A stretch of 64,000 nucleotides of DNA from Aeromicrobium erythreum. Its GTDB lineage: Bacteria > Actinomycetota > Actinomycetes > Propionibacteriales > Nocardioidaceae. A model generated the notes under the pieces. That model saw only the letters and a list, made by a program, of their open reading frames with translations, was not told where the DNA came from and searched no databases. The stretch is taken from NCBI RefSeq assembly GCF_001509405.1, contig NZ_CP011502.1, positions 1,612,001 through 1,676,000 on the forward strand, written 5' to 3'. This document shows, one piece after another, positions 50,778 to 58,506 of this stretch (position 1 is the stretch's first letter; every line of letters begins with the position of its first letter). Both the position numbers and the translations under genes were made by a program.

Positions 50778-53668
50778 CAGATCATCAGCTCATCGAGAGT
50801 GCGTCGGGTGTCGAGCTCCAGCAGGTGGAGCCGCGGGGACGGGGCGGGGGCAGAGGTGGCCGACTGCACGCTCGCGACGAGCGCGGTCGGCCGGTCCTCC
50901 AGCAGGTGCGCGAGGGTCGACCAGAGCAGGTCGACGTGCTCGGTGGCGCGCAGGTCGTCGGCGTCGTCGACGACGAGCACCTCCGGCCGGGCCAGCAGGG
51001 CGAGGACGATGCCTAGGGTCTTGCGCTCCAGGCGCGAGAGGTCGGAGACGAGCGTCGAGCCGTCGACGTCGGTGAACGGCAGCCCGTGCTCGACGTGGGC
51101 CGCCTCCAGGGCCTCGTTCATCAGCCCGCGCACGGGCGCGACCTTCGACCGCGAGACCCACAGGCCGAGGGTGCGGATCGACAGCCGCTCGGCGACGTGC
51201 TGGTCGACGGTGAGGTTCGGGTCGAGGTCGTTGACGTCGCGGAACTCCGCGAGCGAGACCTTGCGGCGGACGTCGCGCGCCTCCTGCGGGAGGAGGTGGC
51301 CGGTCACGCGCAGCCGTCCCTCGTCGAAGGCCATGCGTCCGGCGAATGTGAGCAGCAGCGCGGTCTTGCCGCTGCCGCTCGGCCCGTGGACCACGAGCCA
51401 CTCACCGGCCGGGAGCTCCACGGTGACGTCGTTGTAGACGATGCCCTCCGGCGTCGCGAGCGTGAGCCCGGCGGCGGAGACGGCCGCGGTCGAGTGCGGA
51501 CGCGGCCAGGTCTCGAGCTCCACCCGGCGGTGCAGCGCCTCGCCCTCGACGTCGACATGGGGCAGGCGCGTGGCCAGCCAGCGGGGGAGCCACCACGATC
51601 GGTGACCGGCGAACCGCATGACCGACGGCACGAACAGCATCCGCACGAGGAACGCGTCGGCGAACACCCCCACGGCGAGCGCGAAGGCGATCGGCTTGAT
51701 GTTCTCGTCGCCCTCGGGGACGAACGCCGCGAAGACCGCGAGCATGATCACCGCCGCTGCGGTGACGACCCGCGAGCTGCCGACGAAGCCCTCGACGATC
51801 GCCTCGTCGGGGTCGCCGGTGCGCACGTACTCCTCCTTCATGCGCGAGACCAGGAACACCTCGTAGTCCATCGACAGGCCGAACAGCACGGCCATGAGCA
51901 GGATCGGCAGGAAGGAGATGAGCGGTCCGGTGTCCTGCAGGTGCACGAGGTCGGCGAGCCAGCCCCACTGGAACACCGCGACGACGGCACCGAACGCAGC
52001 ACCCGTGGAGAGCAGGAACCCGAGCGTCGCCTTGAGGGGGATGAGCAGGGAGCGGAAGACCACCATGAGCAGCAGCACCGACAGGCCCACGACGAGCAGG
52101 CCGAAGGGCAGGAGGGCGTCCTGGAGGCGCTCGGACACGTCGATGCCGACGGCGGTCAGCCCCGTGACCGACACGTCCACGCCGTGCTCCTGCTCCCAGC
52201 GGGGCGCCTCGGCCCGGATCCGCTGCACGAGGTCGGCGGTCTGGGGCGACGCGGGACCCGTCGTCGGGATCACCTGGATGACGGCGGTGTCGGCGGAGCG
52301 GTTCGGGGTGGCGAGACCGATGGTCTCCACGCCCTTCGTCGCCCGCAGGTCGCGCTCGACGTCGTCGACGACGCCGAGCGGGTCGTTGGAGGTGATCACG
52401 TCGAGCTTGACGAGCAGCGGTCCGTTGTAGCCGGGGCCGAGGTGCTGGTCGACGAGGTCGTAGGCCTCGCGCTGCGTGCTGCCGGTCGGCGCGCTGCCGT
52501 TGTCGGGGAGGGCGAGCTGCAGGTCCTTCACCGGCAGGGTCCCGACGGCGAGCACGCCGACCACGACGACCATCGCGACCGCCGGGAAGCGGGTGGTCAG
52601 GCGCACCCAACGTCGCGAGAAGCCGCCCGCGGGCTTCTCCTTCGCCGTGGGCTGCAGGCGGTCGCCGGCCCGGCCGAGCAGGGCCGGCAGCAGGGTCAGC
52701 GCCACGGCGACGGCCACGGCCACCGAGACGGCGCCGCTGATGCCCATGACGGTGAGGAAGGGGATGCCGGCGACGAACAGGCCGACCAGCGCGATCATCA
52801 CCGTGACGCCCGCGAAGACCACGGCGGATCCGGCCGTCGCGACGGCGCGCCCGACGGCCTCGTCGGCCGGGATGCCGTCGGCCATGAGCTCGCGGTGCCG
52901 CGAGACGATGAACAGCGCGTAGTCGATCCCCACCGCCAGCCCGATCATGAGGGCCAGGAGCGGGGCGGTCGAGCTGATCGTCAGGAAGCCGGTGGCGGTC
53001 CACAGCAGCTCCATCGTCACCACCACGCCGACGAGGGCGGTGATGATGGGCAGGAAGGCCGCACGCCACGACCGGAACATCCGGTAGAGCACGACGAGCG
53101 CCACGACGACACCGATCACCTCGATGATCGAGAGCTTCGGCCCCGTGTTGGAGAAGGCGTCACCGCCGAACGCGACCGTGTAGCCGGCGTCGTCGAGGCT
53201 GGTGCCGGTCTGCTGGAGGTCGCTCTTCAGACGCTCGGTCACCCCGCCGAGGTCGCCGGCGAGGGAGACCTGGATCTGGGCGGCGCGGTCGTCGCGCGAG
53301 ATCGAGGCGGCTCGTGCCAGCTCGTCGTAGGGGGAGGTCACGGAGGTGACGCCGTCGACCCGCTCGAGGGCGGCGACCGTGCGACCGACGAGTGCCTTCG
53401 ACGTGGGCGACTCGATCGACGTGCCGTCGGGGGCCACCACCACGGCGTAGGCGGTGAGGCCCGACAGCTCCGGGAAGGTGCGGCCGAGGTCGACGAAGGC
53501 GTCGTTGGCCTCGGTGCCGGGGACGTCGAACTCGTCGCGCGTCCCGTCGCCGAGCGCGAGCGCGGCACCGGCGCCGATCAGCGCGACCAGGAACCAGGCG
53601 AGGAGGACGCGACCGGGCCGCAGGAAGCACCGGCGTCCGAGCTCGTACAGGGAGGACGACATGTCCAT
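50777..53668 (-). CDS. MMPL/RND transporter fused to an ABC-type ATPase domain
   Basis: A roughly 963-residue two-part protein. Residues 1 to about 735 form an MMPL (RND) permease with 12 helices, two SSD-like bundles, and motifs such as GLAVGIDYALFIVSRHRELMADG and GLSMDYEVFLVSRMKEEYV. From about 745 a C-terminal ABC ATPase-like domain follows (GPSGSGKTALLL Walker A near 762). Its signature is degenerate (LSRLERK for LSGGQ), Walker B is LVVDDADD, and the H-loop His is missing. The ATG at 53668 is assumed; 53662 and an upstream TTG are possible. Coupled to the YhgE/Pip gene and divergent from a TetR gene. Confidence 0.85.
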   Translation of the reverse strand: MDMSSSLYELGRRCFLRPGRVLLAWFLVALIGAGAALALGDGTRDEFDVPGTEANDAFVDLGRTFPELSGLTAYAVVVAPDGTSIESPTSKALVGRTVAALERVDGVTSVTSPYDELARAASISRDDRAAQIQVSLAGDLGGVTERLKSDLQQTGTSLDDAGYTVAFGGDAFSNTGPKLSIIEVIGVVVALVVLYRMFRSWRAAFLPIITALVGVVVTMELLWTATGFLTISSTAPLLALMIGLAVGIDYALFIVSRHRELMADGIPADEAVGRAVATAGSAVVFAGVTVMIALVGLFVAGIPFLTVMGISGAVSVAVAVAVALTLLPALLGRAGDRLQPTAKEKPAGGFSRRWVRLTTRFPAVAMVVVVGVLAVGTLPVKDLQLALPDNGSAPTGSTQREAYDLVDQHLGPGYNGPLLVKLDVITSNDPLGVVDDVERDLRATKGVETIGLATPNRSADTAVIQVIPTTGPASPQTADLVQRIRAEAPRWEQEHGVDVSVTGLTAVGIDVSERLQDALLPFGLLVVGLSVLLLMVVFRSLLIPLKATLGFLLSTGAAFGAVVAVFQWGWLADLVHLQDTGPLISFLPILLMAVLFGLSMDYEVFLVSRMKEEYVRTGDPDEAIVEGFVGSSRVVTAAAVIMLAVFAAFVPEGDENIKPIAFALAVGVFADAFLVRMLFVPSVMRFAGHRSWWLPRWLATRLPHVDVEGEALHRRVELETWPRPHSTAAVSAAGLTLATPEGIVYNDVTVELPAGEWLVVHGPSGSGKTALLLTFAGRMAFDEGRLRVTGHLLPQEARDVRRKVSLAEFRDVNDLDPNLTVDQHVAERLSIRTLGLWVSRSKVAPVRGLMNEALEAAHVEHGLPFTDVDGSTLVSDLSRLERKTLGIVLALLARPEVLVVDDADDLRATEHVDLLWSTLAHLLEDRPTALVASVQSATSAPAPSPRLHLLELDTRRTLDELMI

Positions 53669-53684
53669 CACGATACGGTTCTGT

Positions 53685-53699
53685 ATTGAATACATCAAT
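53685..53699. promoter_or_regulatory. TetR operator candidate between the divergent genes
   Basis: ATTGA-ATACA-TCAAT is a perfect 5-5-5 inverted repeat in an AT-rich pocket of a GC-rich genome, overlapped by a wider GATAC/GTATC repeat (53672-53704). It lies at the start of the TetR gene and just upstream of the MMPL gene. Confidence 0.55.
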
Positions 53700-54378
53700 G
53701 TATCCTGATGTCGTGTCCACCACGCCTGACGCCGTCGCCGGCCGCCCCGACGAGTCCGCGCCCGCCGACGCGGTCTCGCGCCGCCGGGCCGCCACCCGCG
53801 AGCGCCTGCTCGACGCTGCCCGGTCCCTGCTGGTGCGCGAGGGGCTGCAGGGGGTGTCCGTCGAGCGGCTGTGCGAGGAGGCCGGCTTCACGCGCGGCGC
53901 CTTCTACTCCAACTTCACGTCGAAGGACGAGCTCGTGGTGGCCCTGACGGAGCGGGAGCGGGAGCGCGTCCTGGCCATGCTGAAGGAGGCGGCCGACCTC
54001 ACCACCCTCGACGGCCTCGGGGCGGAGGAGGCCGCCGGCGTCATCCTCGAACGGTTCCTGCTGCTGCAGCCCCCGGACCGCGACGACTTCCAGCTCCACC
54101 TCGAGATGCAGCTGAGGGGCCTGCGCGGAGACGTGGGCGGCGACGTGTTCGTCGGCTGGTGGAACGCCGTGCTCGATGGCATCGGCGAGGTGCTCACCTC
54201 CGCCCTGGCCGCGTTCGACCTGCGGCTCACCCTCGACGTCCGTGAGGTGTGCACGATCCTCATGGGCACGTGGGACGCCCTGGTCCTCGGTTCCCTCGTC
54301 GACGACCGTCCTGTCGACGTCGAGGCCATGCGCGTCGCCCTGCCGCGGATGCTGCTCTCCTTCACCCAGCCCGCCTGA
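53698..54378 (+). CDS. TetR family transcriptional regulator
   Basis: A 226-residue regulator. The helix-turn-helix is ATRERLLDAARSLLVREGLQGVSVERLCEEAGFTRGAFYSNFTSKDELV (about 33-81). The C-terminal ligand domain is helical. Divergent from the MMPL-ABC/YhgE operon with an inverted repeat at the start, so it probably represses that operon and itself. The start is ambiguous: TTG 53686, ATG 53698 or GTG 53713; the last two would avoid the operator only partly. Confidence 0.92.
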   Translation: MYPDVVSTTPDAVAGRPDESAPADAVSRRRAATRERLLDAARSLLVREGLQGVSVERLCEEAGFTRGAFYSNFTSKDELVVALTERERERVLAMLKEAADLTTLDGLGAEEAAGVILERFLLLQPPDRDDFQLHLEMQLRGLRGDVGGDVFVGWWNAVLDGIGEVLTSALAAFDLRLTLDVREVCTILMGTWDALVLGSLVDDRPVDVEAMRVALPRMLLSFTQPA

Positions 54379-54432
54379 GTCGCGCGGCGCGCTCGACGAC
54401 CCTGCCCCGCGCCGGTGCGGCAGGATGGTTCC

Positions 54433-55008
54433 ATGGCCATCCAGATCGCCCAGGACCCCGCCGCCGACCAGGTGCTCAGCGCCGACCCGTTCGCCCTCCT
54501 CGTCGGCATGCTGCTCGACCAGCAGTACCCGATGGAGCACGCGTTCCGCGGCCCGGCGAAGATCCTCGACCGGTTCGGCACGCTCGACCCGGCCGCGATC
54601 GCGACGGCCGAGCCCGACGCCTTCGCCGACCTCTGTGCGACCCCGCCGGCGATCCACCGGTACGGACGGTCCATGGCCGGACGGGTGCAGGCCCTCGCGC
54701 AGGTCGTGGTGGAGGAGTACGACGGCGACGCCTCCCGCATCTGGACGGACGCGAAGTCCGGCGAGGCGCTGTTCGCGCGGCTCACCGCACTGCCCGGGTA
54801 CGGCGAGCAGAAGGCCAAGATCTTCGTCGCCCTGCTCGCCAAGCAGCTCGACGTGAAGCCGCGCGGCTGGACCACCGTCTCCGGCGACTACAGCAAGAAG
54901 GGCTACCGGTCGGTCGCCGACGTCGTCGACGCCGACTCGCTCAAGAAGGTCCGCGACTTCAAGAAGGCGGCGAAAGCGAAGGCGAAGGCCGAGTCCGGTC
55001 GGTCCTGA
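54433..55008 (+). CDS. HhH-GPD family DNA glycosylase-like protein
   Basis: A 191-residue protein annotated in relatives as a HhH-GPD-type base-excision repair protein: FALLVGMLLDQQYPMEHAFRGPAKILDRFG (about 25-54), then the helix-hairpin-helix LTALPGYGEQKAKIFVALLAKQL near 119-141, and a basic Lys/Ala tail. The catalytic Asp of classical members is not clearly aligned, so activity is uncertain. Follows the TetR gene by 54 bp; convergent with a hypothetical gene. Confidence 0.8.
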   Translation: MAIQIAQDPAADQVLSADPFALLVGMLLDQQYPMEHAFRGPAKILDRFGTLDPAAIATAEPDAFADLCATPPAIHRYGRSMAGRVQALAQVVVEEYDGDASRIWTDAKSGEALFARLTALPGYGEQKAKIFVALLAKQLDVKPRGWTTVSGDYSKKGYRSVADVVDADSLKKVRDFKKAAKAKAKAESGRS

Positions 55009-55023
55009 CGTACGTCGGGCGCG

Positions 55024-55593
55024 TCAGACGCTGACGTCCTGGTACGCGAACGGGTCGACGAGCGTCGCCGGCACCTGGCAGGTGCCCTGGGCCGCGCGGT
55101 CCATGCGCTGCTCCAGCCCGCTGCCGTCGGGCGCCGTCGGGGGTCGGAAGTCGCCGCGGAAGCCGCCCGAGACCTGACGGGCGTACTGCTCGCGGGCGGC
55201 GAGGAGCGTCTCCCAGTCGGCGAGCCAGGCCTCCAGCGGACGGTCGGCTCGGCGCACGGCCGGCGACAGCGTCCGCACGCGGTCGATCATCCGCCGTACC
55301 TCGAGGTTCTGGTCGGCCAGCTGGGCGCCGCGCAGCCGCGCCGGACCGTCGACCCGTACCTGCGCCACGGCCGACGTCATGATGCCGCAGGCCTGCGCGA
55401 CCATGCGGGTCACGCGCGGGTCGTCCAACGTGCCGCGCGTGTCCTGGGACCTCGCCTGCAGCGCCACCCCCACCGCCCCGGCCGCGACGAGCACCGCCAC
55501 GAGCGGACCGACGACGGCCAGACGCCGCCACCCCCGCCCCACGGGCGCCGGTGCGTAGCGCCAGACGTCCTCGTCTGGGAGGTAGGAAGGCAC
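55024..55593 (-). CDS. Hypothetical single-pass membrane protein
   Basis: A 189-residue protein: short acidic cytoplasmic N-terminus (MPSYLPDEDVWRYAPAPVG), one helix (about 26-46), and an extracytoplasmic helical domain of about 140 residues with a Cys pair (Cys near 69 and 173). No family recognised. GTG start. Convergent with the HhH gene (15-bp gap) and divergent from the LigB-like gene. Confidence 0.7.
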   Translation of the reverse strand: MPSYLPDEDVWRYAPAPVGRGWRRLAVVGPLVAVLVAAGAVGVALQARSQDTRGTLDDPRVTRMVAQACGIMTSAVAQVRVDGPARLRGAQLADQNLEVRRMIDRVRTLSPAVRRADRPLEAWLADWETLLAAREQYARQVSGGFRGDFRPPTAPDGSGLEQRMDRAAQGTCQVPATLVDPFAYQDVSV

Positions 55594-55702
55594 GTCGTCA
55601 TCGTGCCACGCGACGACCGGCGCGGCGGCTCGAGCGAGGGCCGTGGCGTCAGTCCTCGCCGAGCGCCGAAGGGCTCGACCAGCGGGCCCGCGAGGTCCCG
55701 CC

Positions 55703-55708
55703 TACGCT
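55703..55708 (+). promoter_or_regulatory. -10 hexamer TACGCT, leaderless-type
   Basis: TACGCT ends 6 nt before the GTG of the LigB-like gene; no SD. Confidence 0.4.
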
Positions 55709-55714
55709 CGCCCC

Positions 55715-56383
55715 GTGACGCGTCTGGCCTTCTGCCCCCACCCGCCTGTGCTGCCGGCCGGGTCCCTCGTCGGCGACGTCGAGGAGGCGGGGGCGTTGCG
55801 CGACGCCTCGCTCGACGCGGTGCGCGACCTCGTCGCGATTGCTCCGCGCGTCGTCGTCGTGCTCGGCCCCGACGGCGACGACCTGCCCGCGGACGAGACG
55901 GTCGGCGGCTCGCTGGAGCCGCACGGCATCGCTCTCGGCGCCGGCGCAGCGGGTGCCGCCACGCTGGGGCTCGCCCACACCGTCGGCGCCTGGCTGCTCG
56001 ACAGCGTCGGCTGGGACGGACCGCGACGCTACGCGGCGACCCTCGACGCGGCAGACCTCGACGACGACGTCGCCGTGCTCGTCATGGCCGACGGCAGCGC
56101 CACCCGCACCGAGAAGGCGCCCGGGCATCTCGACGCCCGTGCCGAGGCGTTCGACGCCGCGATCGCCTCGGCGCTCGCCGACGGCGACCCCGACGCGCTC
56201 GGTGGCATCGACCTCGCCCTCGCCGCCGAGCTCTGGTGCCAGGGTGCGACGACCCTGCGGGTCGCGGGCGACGCCGTCGCCGCACGGGTGCACCGCGACC
56301 ACGCACGCGTCAGCGCGCAGTTGTCGCTCGACGAGGCGCCGTTCGGCGTCGGCTGGTTCGTGGCGTCCTGGCAGGTGGGCTGA
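55715..56383 (+). CDS. Class III extradiol dioxygenase-like (LigB fold) protein
   Basis: A 222-residue protein starting VTRLAFCPHPPVLPAGSLVGDVEEAGALRDASLDAV, the N-terminus of the conserved actinobacterial protein found just upstream of miaA (Rv2728c-like). The LigB fold is suggested by FCPHPPVL (metal His near 9), VVLGPDGDD and VLVMADGSATRTEKAPGHLDARAEAFD. No substrate is known for this group and a true dioxygenase role is unproven. GTG at 55715 fits the domain start; upstream extension to 55643 looks non-coding. Confidence 0.82.
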   Translation: MTRLAFCPHPPVLPAGSLVGDVEEAGALRDASLDAVRDLVAIAPRVVVVLGPDGDDLPADETVGGSLEPHGIALGAGAAGAATLGLAHTVGAWLLDSVGWDGPRRYAATLDAADLDDDVAVLVMADGSATRTEKAPGHLDARAEAFDAAIASALADGDPDALGGIDLALAAELWCQGATTLRVAGDAVAARVHRDHARVSAQLSLDEAPFGVGWFVASWQVG

Positions 56384-56401
56384 GCGCCACCGCCCCCTGG
56401 G

Positions 56402-56653
56402 TCAGGGGCGCGCAGGACCCGCGGTGCCGCCCGGGCCGCGACGGTCGTCCTCGGCGAGCTTGTCGGCGGCGTCCTTCGCCTTGCCCGCGGCACCGTCGAT
56501 CTTCTGCGTGTACTTGCCCTTCGTGGCCTTGTCGGCCAGCCCGGCGGCCTTGTCGATGCCCTGGTCGATCTTCGCGTTCTGCGTGCGCGCCAACTCGGAG
56601 GCCTTCGCCTTCAGCTCGGGTGCGTTCTTCTTCAGCTTGTCCAGGAAGCCCAT
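56402..56653 (-). CDS. Rv0909/MT0933-type antitoxin-like small protein
   Basis: An 83-residue Lys/Ala/Asp-rich protein: MGFLDKLKKNAPELKAKASELAR, then IDQGIDKAAGLADKATKGKYTQKIDGAAGKAKDAADKL, closely following the MT0933 antitoxin pattern; the C-terminus is Gly/Pro/Arg. In M. tuberculosis the partner toxin (SRPBCC type, Rv0910) is adjacent; no toxin-like gene is next to it here. It may instead be a CsbD-like stress protein. Opposite strand to its neighbours. Confidence 0.75.
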   Translation of the reverse strand: MGFLDKLKKNAPELKAKASELARTQNAKIDQGIDKAAGLADKATKGKYTQKIDGAAGKAKDAADKLAEDDRRGPGGTAGPARP

Positions 56654-56717
56654 CGAATCTCTCCTCGGTCGCGGGGGAGCGGTCGTGTGTGCCTCGAGCG
56701 TACGAGAGACTCCCCAG

Positions 56718-57659
56718 GTGAGCAGTGCCGAACGCCTCGTGGTCGTCGTCGGCCCGACCGCGTCGGGCAAGTCGGCGCTCGCCGTCGACCTCGCCCTCGC
56801 GCTGGGCGGAGAGGTCGTCAACGCCGACGCCGTGCAGCTGTTCCGCGGGATGGACGTCGGCAGCGCGAAGGTCACGCCCGAGGAACGGCGTGGCGTGCCG
56901 CACCACCTGCTCGACGTGCTCGACGTCGACCAGGCCACGTCGGTGGCCGCCTTCCAGCGCGACGCCCGCGCCGCCGTCGAGGACTGCCTGCGTCGCGGCG
57001 TCACGCCGATCCTCGTCGGCGGGTCGTCGCTCTACGTGCGGGCCGTCGTCGACGACTTCGTGTTCCCGGGCACCGTGCCGCAGGTACGCGAGAAGTACCA
57101 GCGCCGGCTCGAGACGGAGGGGCCGGACGCCCTGCACGCGGAGCTGCGGCGGGTCGCGCCCGACGCCGCCGAGCATGTGCTGCCCAGCAACGGCCGTCGC
57201 CTCGTCCGGGCGCTGGAAGTCACGGAGATCACGGGGGAGCCGTTCGTCGCCACGCTCCCGCCTTACCGGTCGATCTACCCCGACGTGGTCCTGCTCGGCC
57301 TCGACGTCCCGCGTCCCGTGCTCGACGAACGCATCGTCCGACGCGTCGACGCCATGTGGGACGCGGGCCTGGTCCAAGAGGTGCGAGACCTGCTCGACCA
57401 CGGACTGGCCGACTCGCCCACCGCGTCGCGCTCCATCGGCTACCAGCAGGTGCTCGCGCTGCTCGACGGCGACCTGAGCGACGCCGAGGCGCGCGCCGAG
57501 ACCGTGCGCGGCACGCGTGCGTTCGCCCGGCGTCAGGACCGGATGTTCCACCAGGACCCGCGGGTCGTGTGGCTGCCGCACGACGCCGACGACGTCCTCG
57601 AGCAGGCGCTCCGCGCGGTGCGCGGCGACGACCCGGTTCCGTCGGGCCCTCGGACGTAG
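56718..57659 (+). CDS. miaA: tRNA dimethylallyltransferase
   Basis: Prenylates A37 of tRNAs reading UNN codons; MiaB then methylthiolates it. The 313-residue protein has the P-loop VVVGPTASGKSALAVDLA near 8-25, NADAVQLFRGMDVGSAKVT, VPHHLLDVLDVDQATSVAAFQRDA, LVGGSSLYVRAVVDDF and FARRQDRMFHQDPRVVW. GTG at 56718. dapF follows after 10 bp, with a promoter-like hexamer overlapping the miaA stop. Confidence 0.96.
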   Translation: MSSAERLVVVVGPTASGKSALAVDLALALGGEVVNADAVQLFRGMDVGSAKVTPEERRGVPHHLLDVLDVDQATSVAAFQRDARAAVEDCLRRGVTPILVGGSSLYVRAVVDDFVFPGTVPQVREKYQRRLETEGPDALHAELRRVAPDAAEHVLPSNGRRLVRALEVTEITGEPFVATLPPYRSIYPDVVLLGLDVPRPVLDERIVRRVDAMWDAGLVQEVRDLLDHGLADSPTASRSIGYQQVLALLDGDLSDAEARAETVRGTRAFARRQDRMFHQDPRVVWLPHDADDVLEQALRAVRGDDPVPSGPRT

Positions 57660-57662
57660 ACT
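57657..57662 (+). promoter_or_regulatory. -10 hexamer TAGACT, leaderless-type
   Basis: TAGACT ends 7 nt before the dapF ATG and includes the miaA stop codon. Confidence 0.35.
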
Positions 57663-57669
57663 GGAACGT

Positions 57670-58506
57670 ATGACTTTCCCCTGGCTCAAGGGGCACGGCA
57701 CCGAGAACGACTTCGTCCTGCTCCCCGACCACGACGGCACGGTGCACGGCGACCTCGACCCTGCGTTCGTGGCGGCGCTCTGCGCCCGACGCACGGGCCT
57801 CGGTGCCGACGGCGTGCTCCGCGTGGTGCGCTCGGCCGCGCTCGACGTGCCCGAGGCGGCCGCCAGCGCCGGGGAGTGGTTCATGGACTACCGCAACGCC
57901 GACGGCTCCGTCAGCGAGATGTGCGGCAACGGCGTCCGCGTGTTCGCCCGACACCTGATCGACGCCGGCCTCGTGCCGGCCGACGCGCCCGTGGTCGTCG
58001 GCACCCGCGACGGCGACAAGGTGGTCACCGTCGACGGCGACCAGCTCAGCGTCGACATGGGCGGCTACGACGTGCGCGGCACGTCGAAGGTCGAGGTCGA
58101 CGGTCGCGTGTGGGAGGCGCAGGACGTGCGCACGGGCAACCCCCACGCCGTCACCTTCGTCGACACCCTCGCCGACGCAGGCACCCTGCTGCGGGCGCCC
58201 AGCTACGACACCGCGACCTACCCCGACGGCGTCAACGTCGAGTTCGTCGAGCGGGTCGCCGACCACCACGTCGCCATGCGCGTCCACGAGCGTGGCTCCG
58301 GCGAGACCCGGTCGTGCGGCACCGGCGCGTGCGCCGTCGGGATCGCTACCGCGCTCGCCGACCACGCCCTCGACGCCGCCGGCTCCACGACGTACCGTGT
58401 CGACGTCCCCGGCGGCACCCTGAACATCACGGTCGAGCCCACCCGGGTCGTCCTCGCGGGACCGGCCCGCATCGTCGCCACCGGAGAGATGGAGTGGATC
58501 GCGTGA
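57670..58506 (+). CDS. dapF: Diaminopimelate epimerase
   Basis: Interconverts LL- and meso-diaminopimelate, for lysine and peptidoglycan. The 278-residue protein has KGHGTENDFVLLPD, GADGVLRV, the first catalytic Cys in MCGNGVRVFARHL (about 83), GNPHAVTFVD and the second catalytic Cys in ERGSGETRSCGTGACAVGIA (about 217). hflX starts in its stop codon (GTGA). Confidence 0.97.
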   Translation: MTFPWLKGHGTENDFVLLPDHDGTVHGDLDPAFVAALCARRTGLGADGVLRVVRSAALDVPEAAASAGEWFMDYRNADGSVSEMCGNGVRVFARHLIDAGLVPADAPVVVGTRDGDKVVTVDGDQLSVDMGGYDVRGTSKVEVDGRVWEAQDVRTGNPHAVTFVDTLADAGTLLRAPSYDTATYPDGVNVEFVERVADHHVAMRVHERGSGETRSCGTGACAVGIATALADHALDAAGSTTYRVDVPGGTLNITVEPTRVVLAGPARIVATGEMEWIA

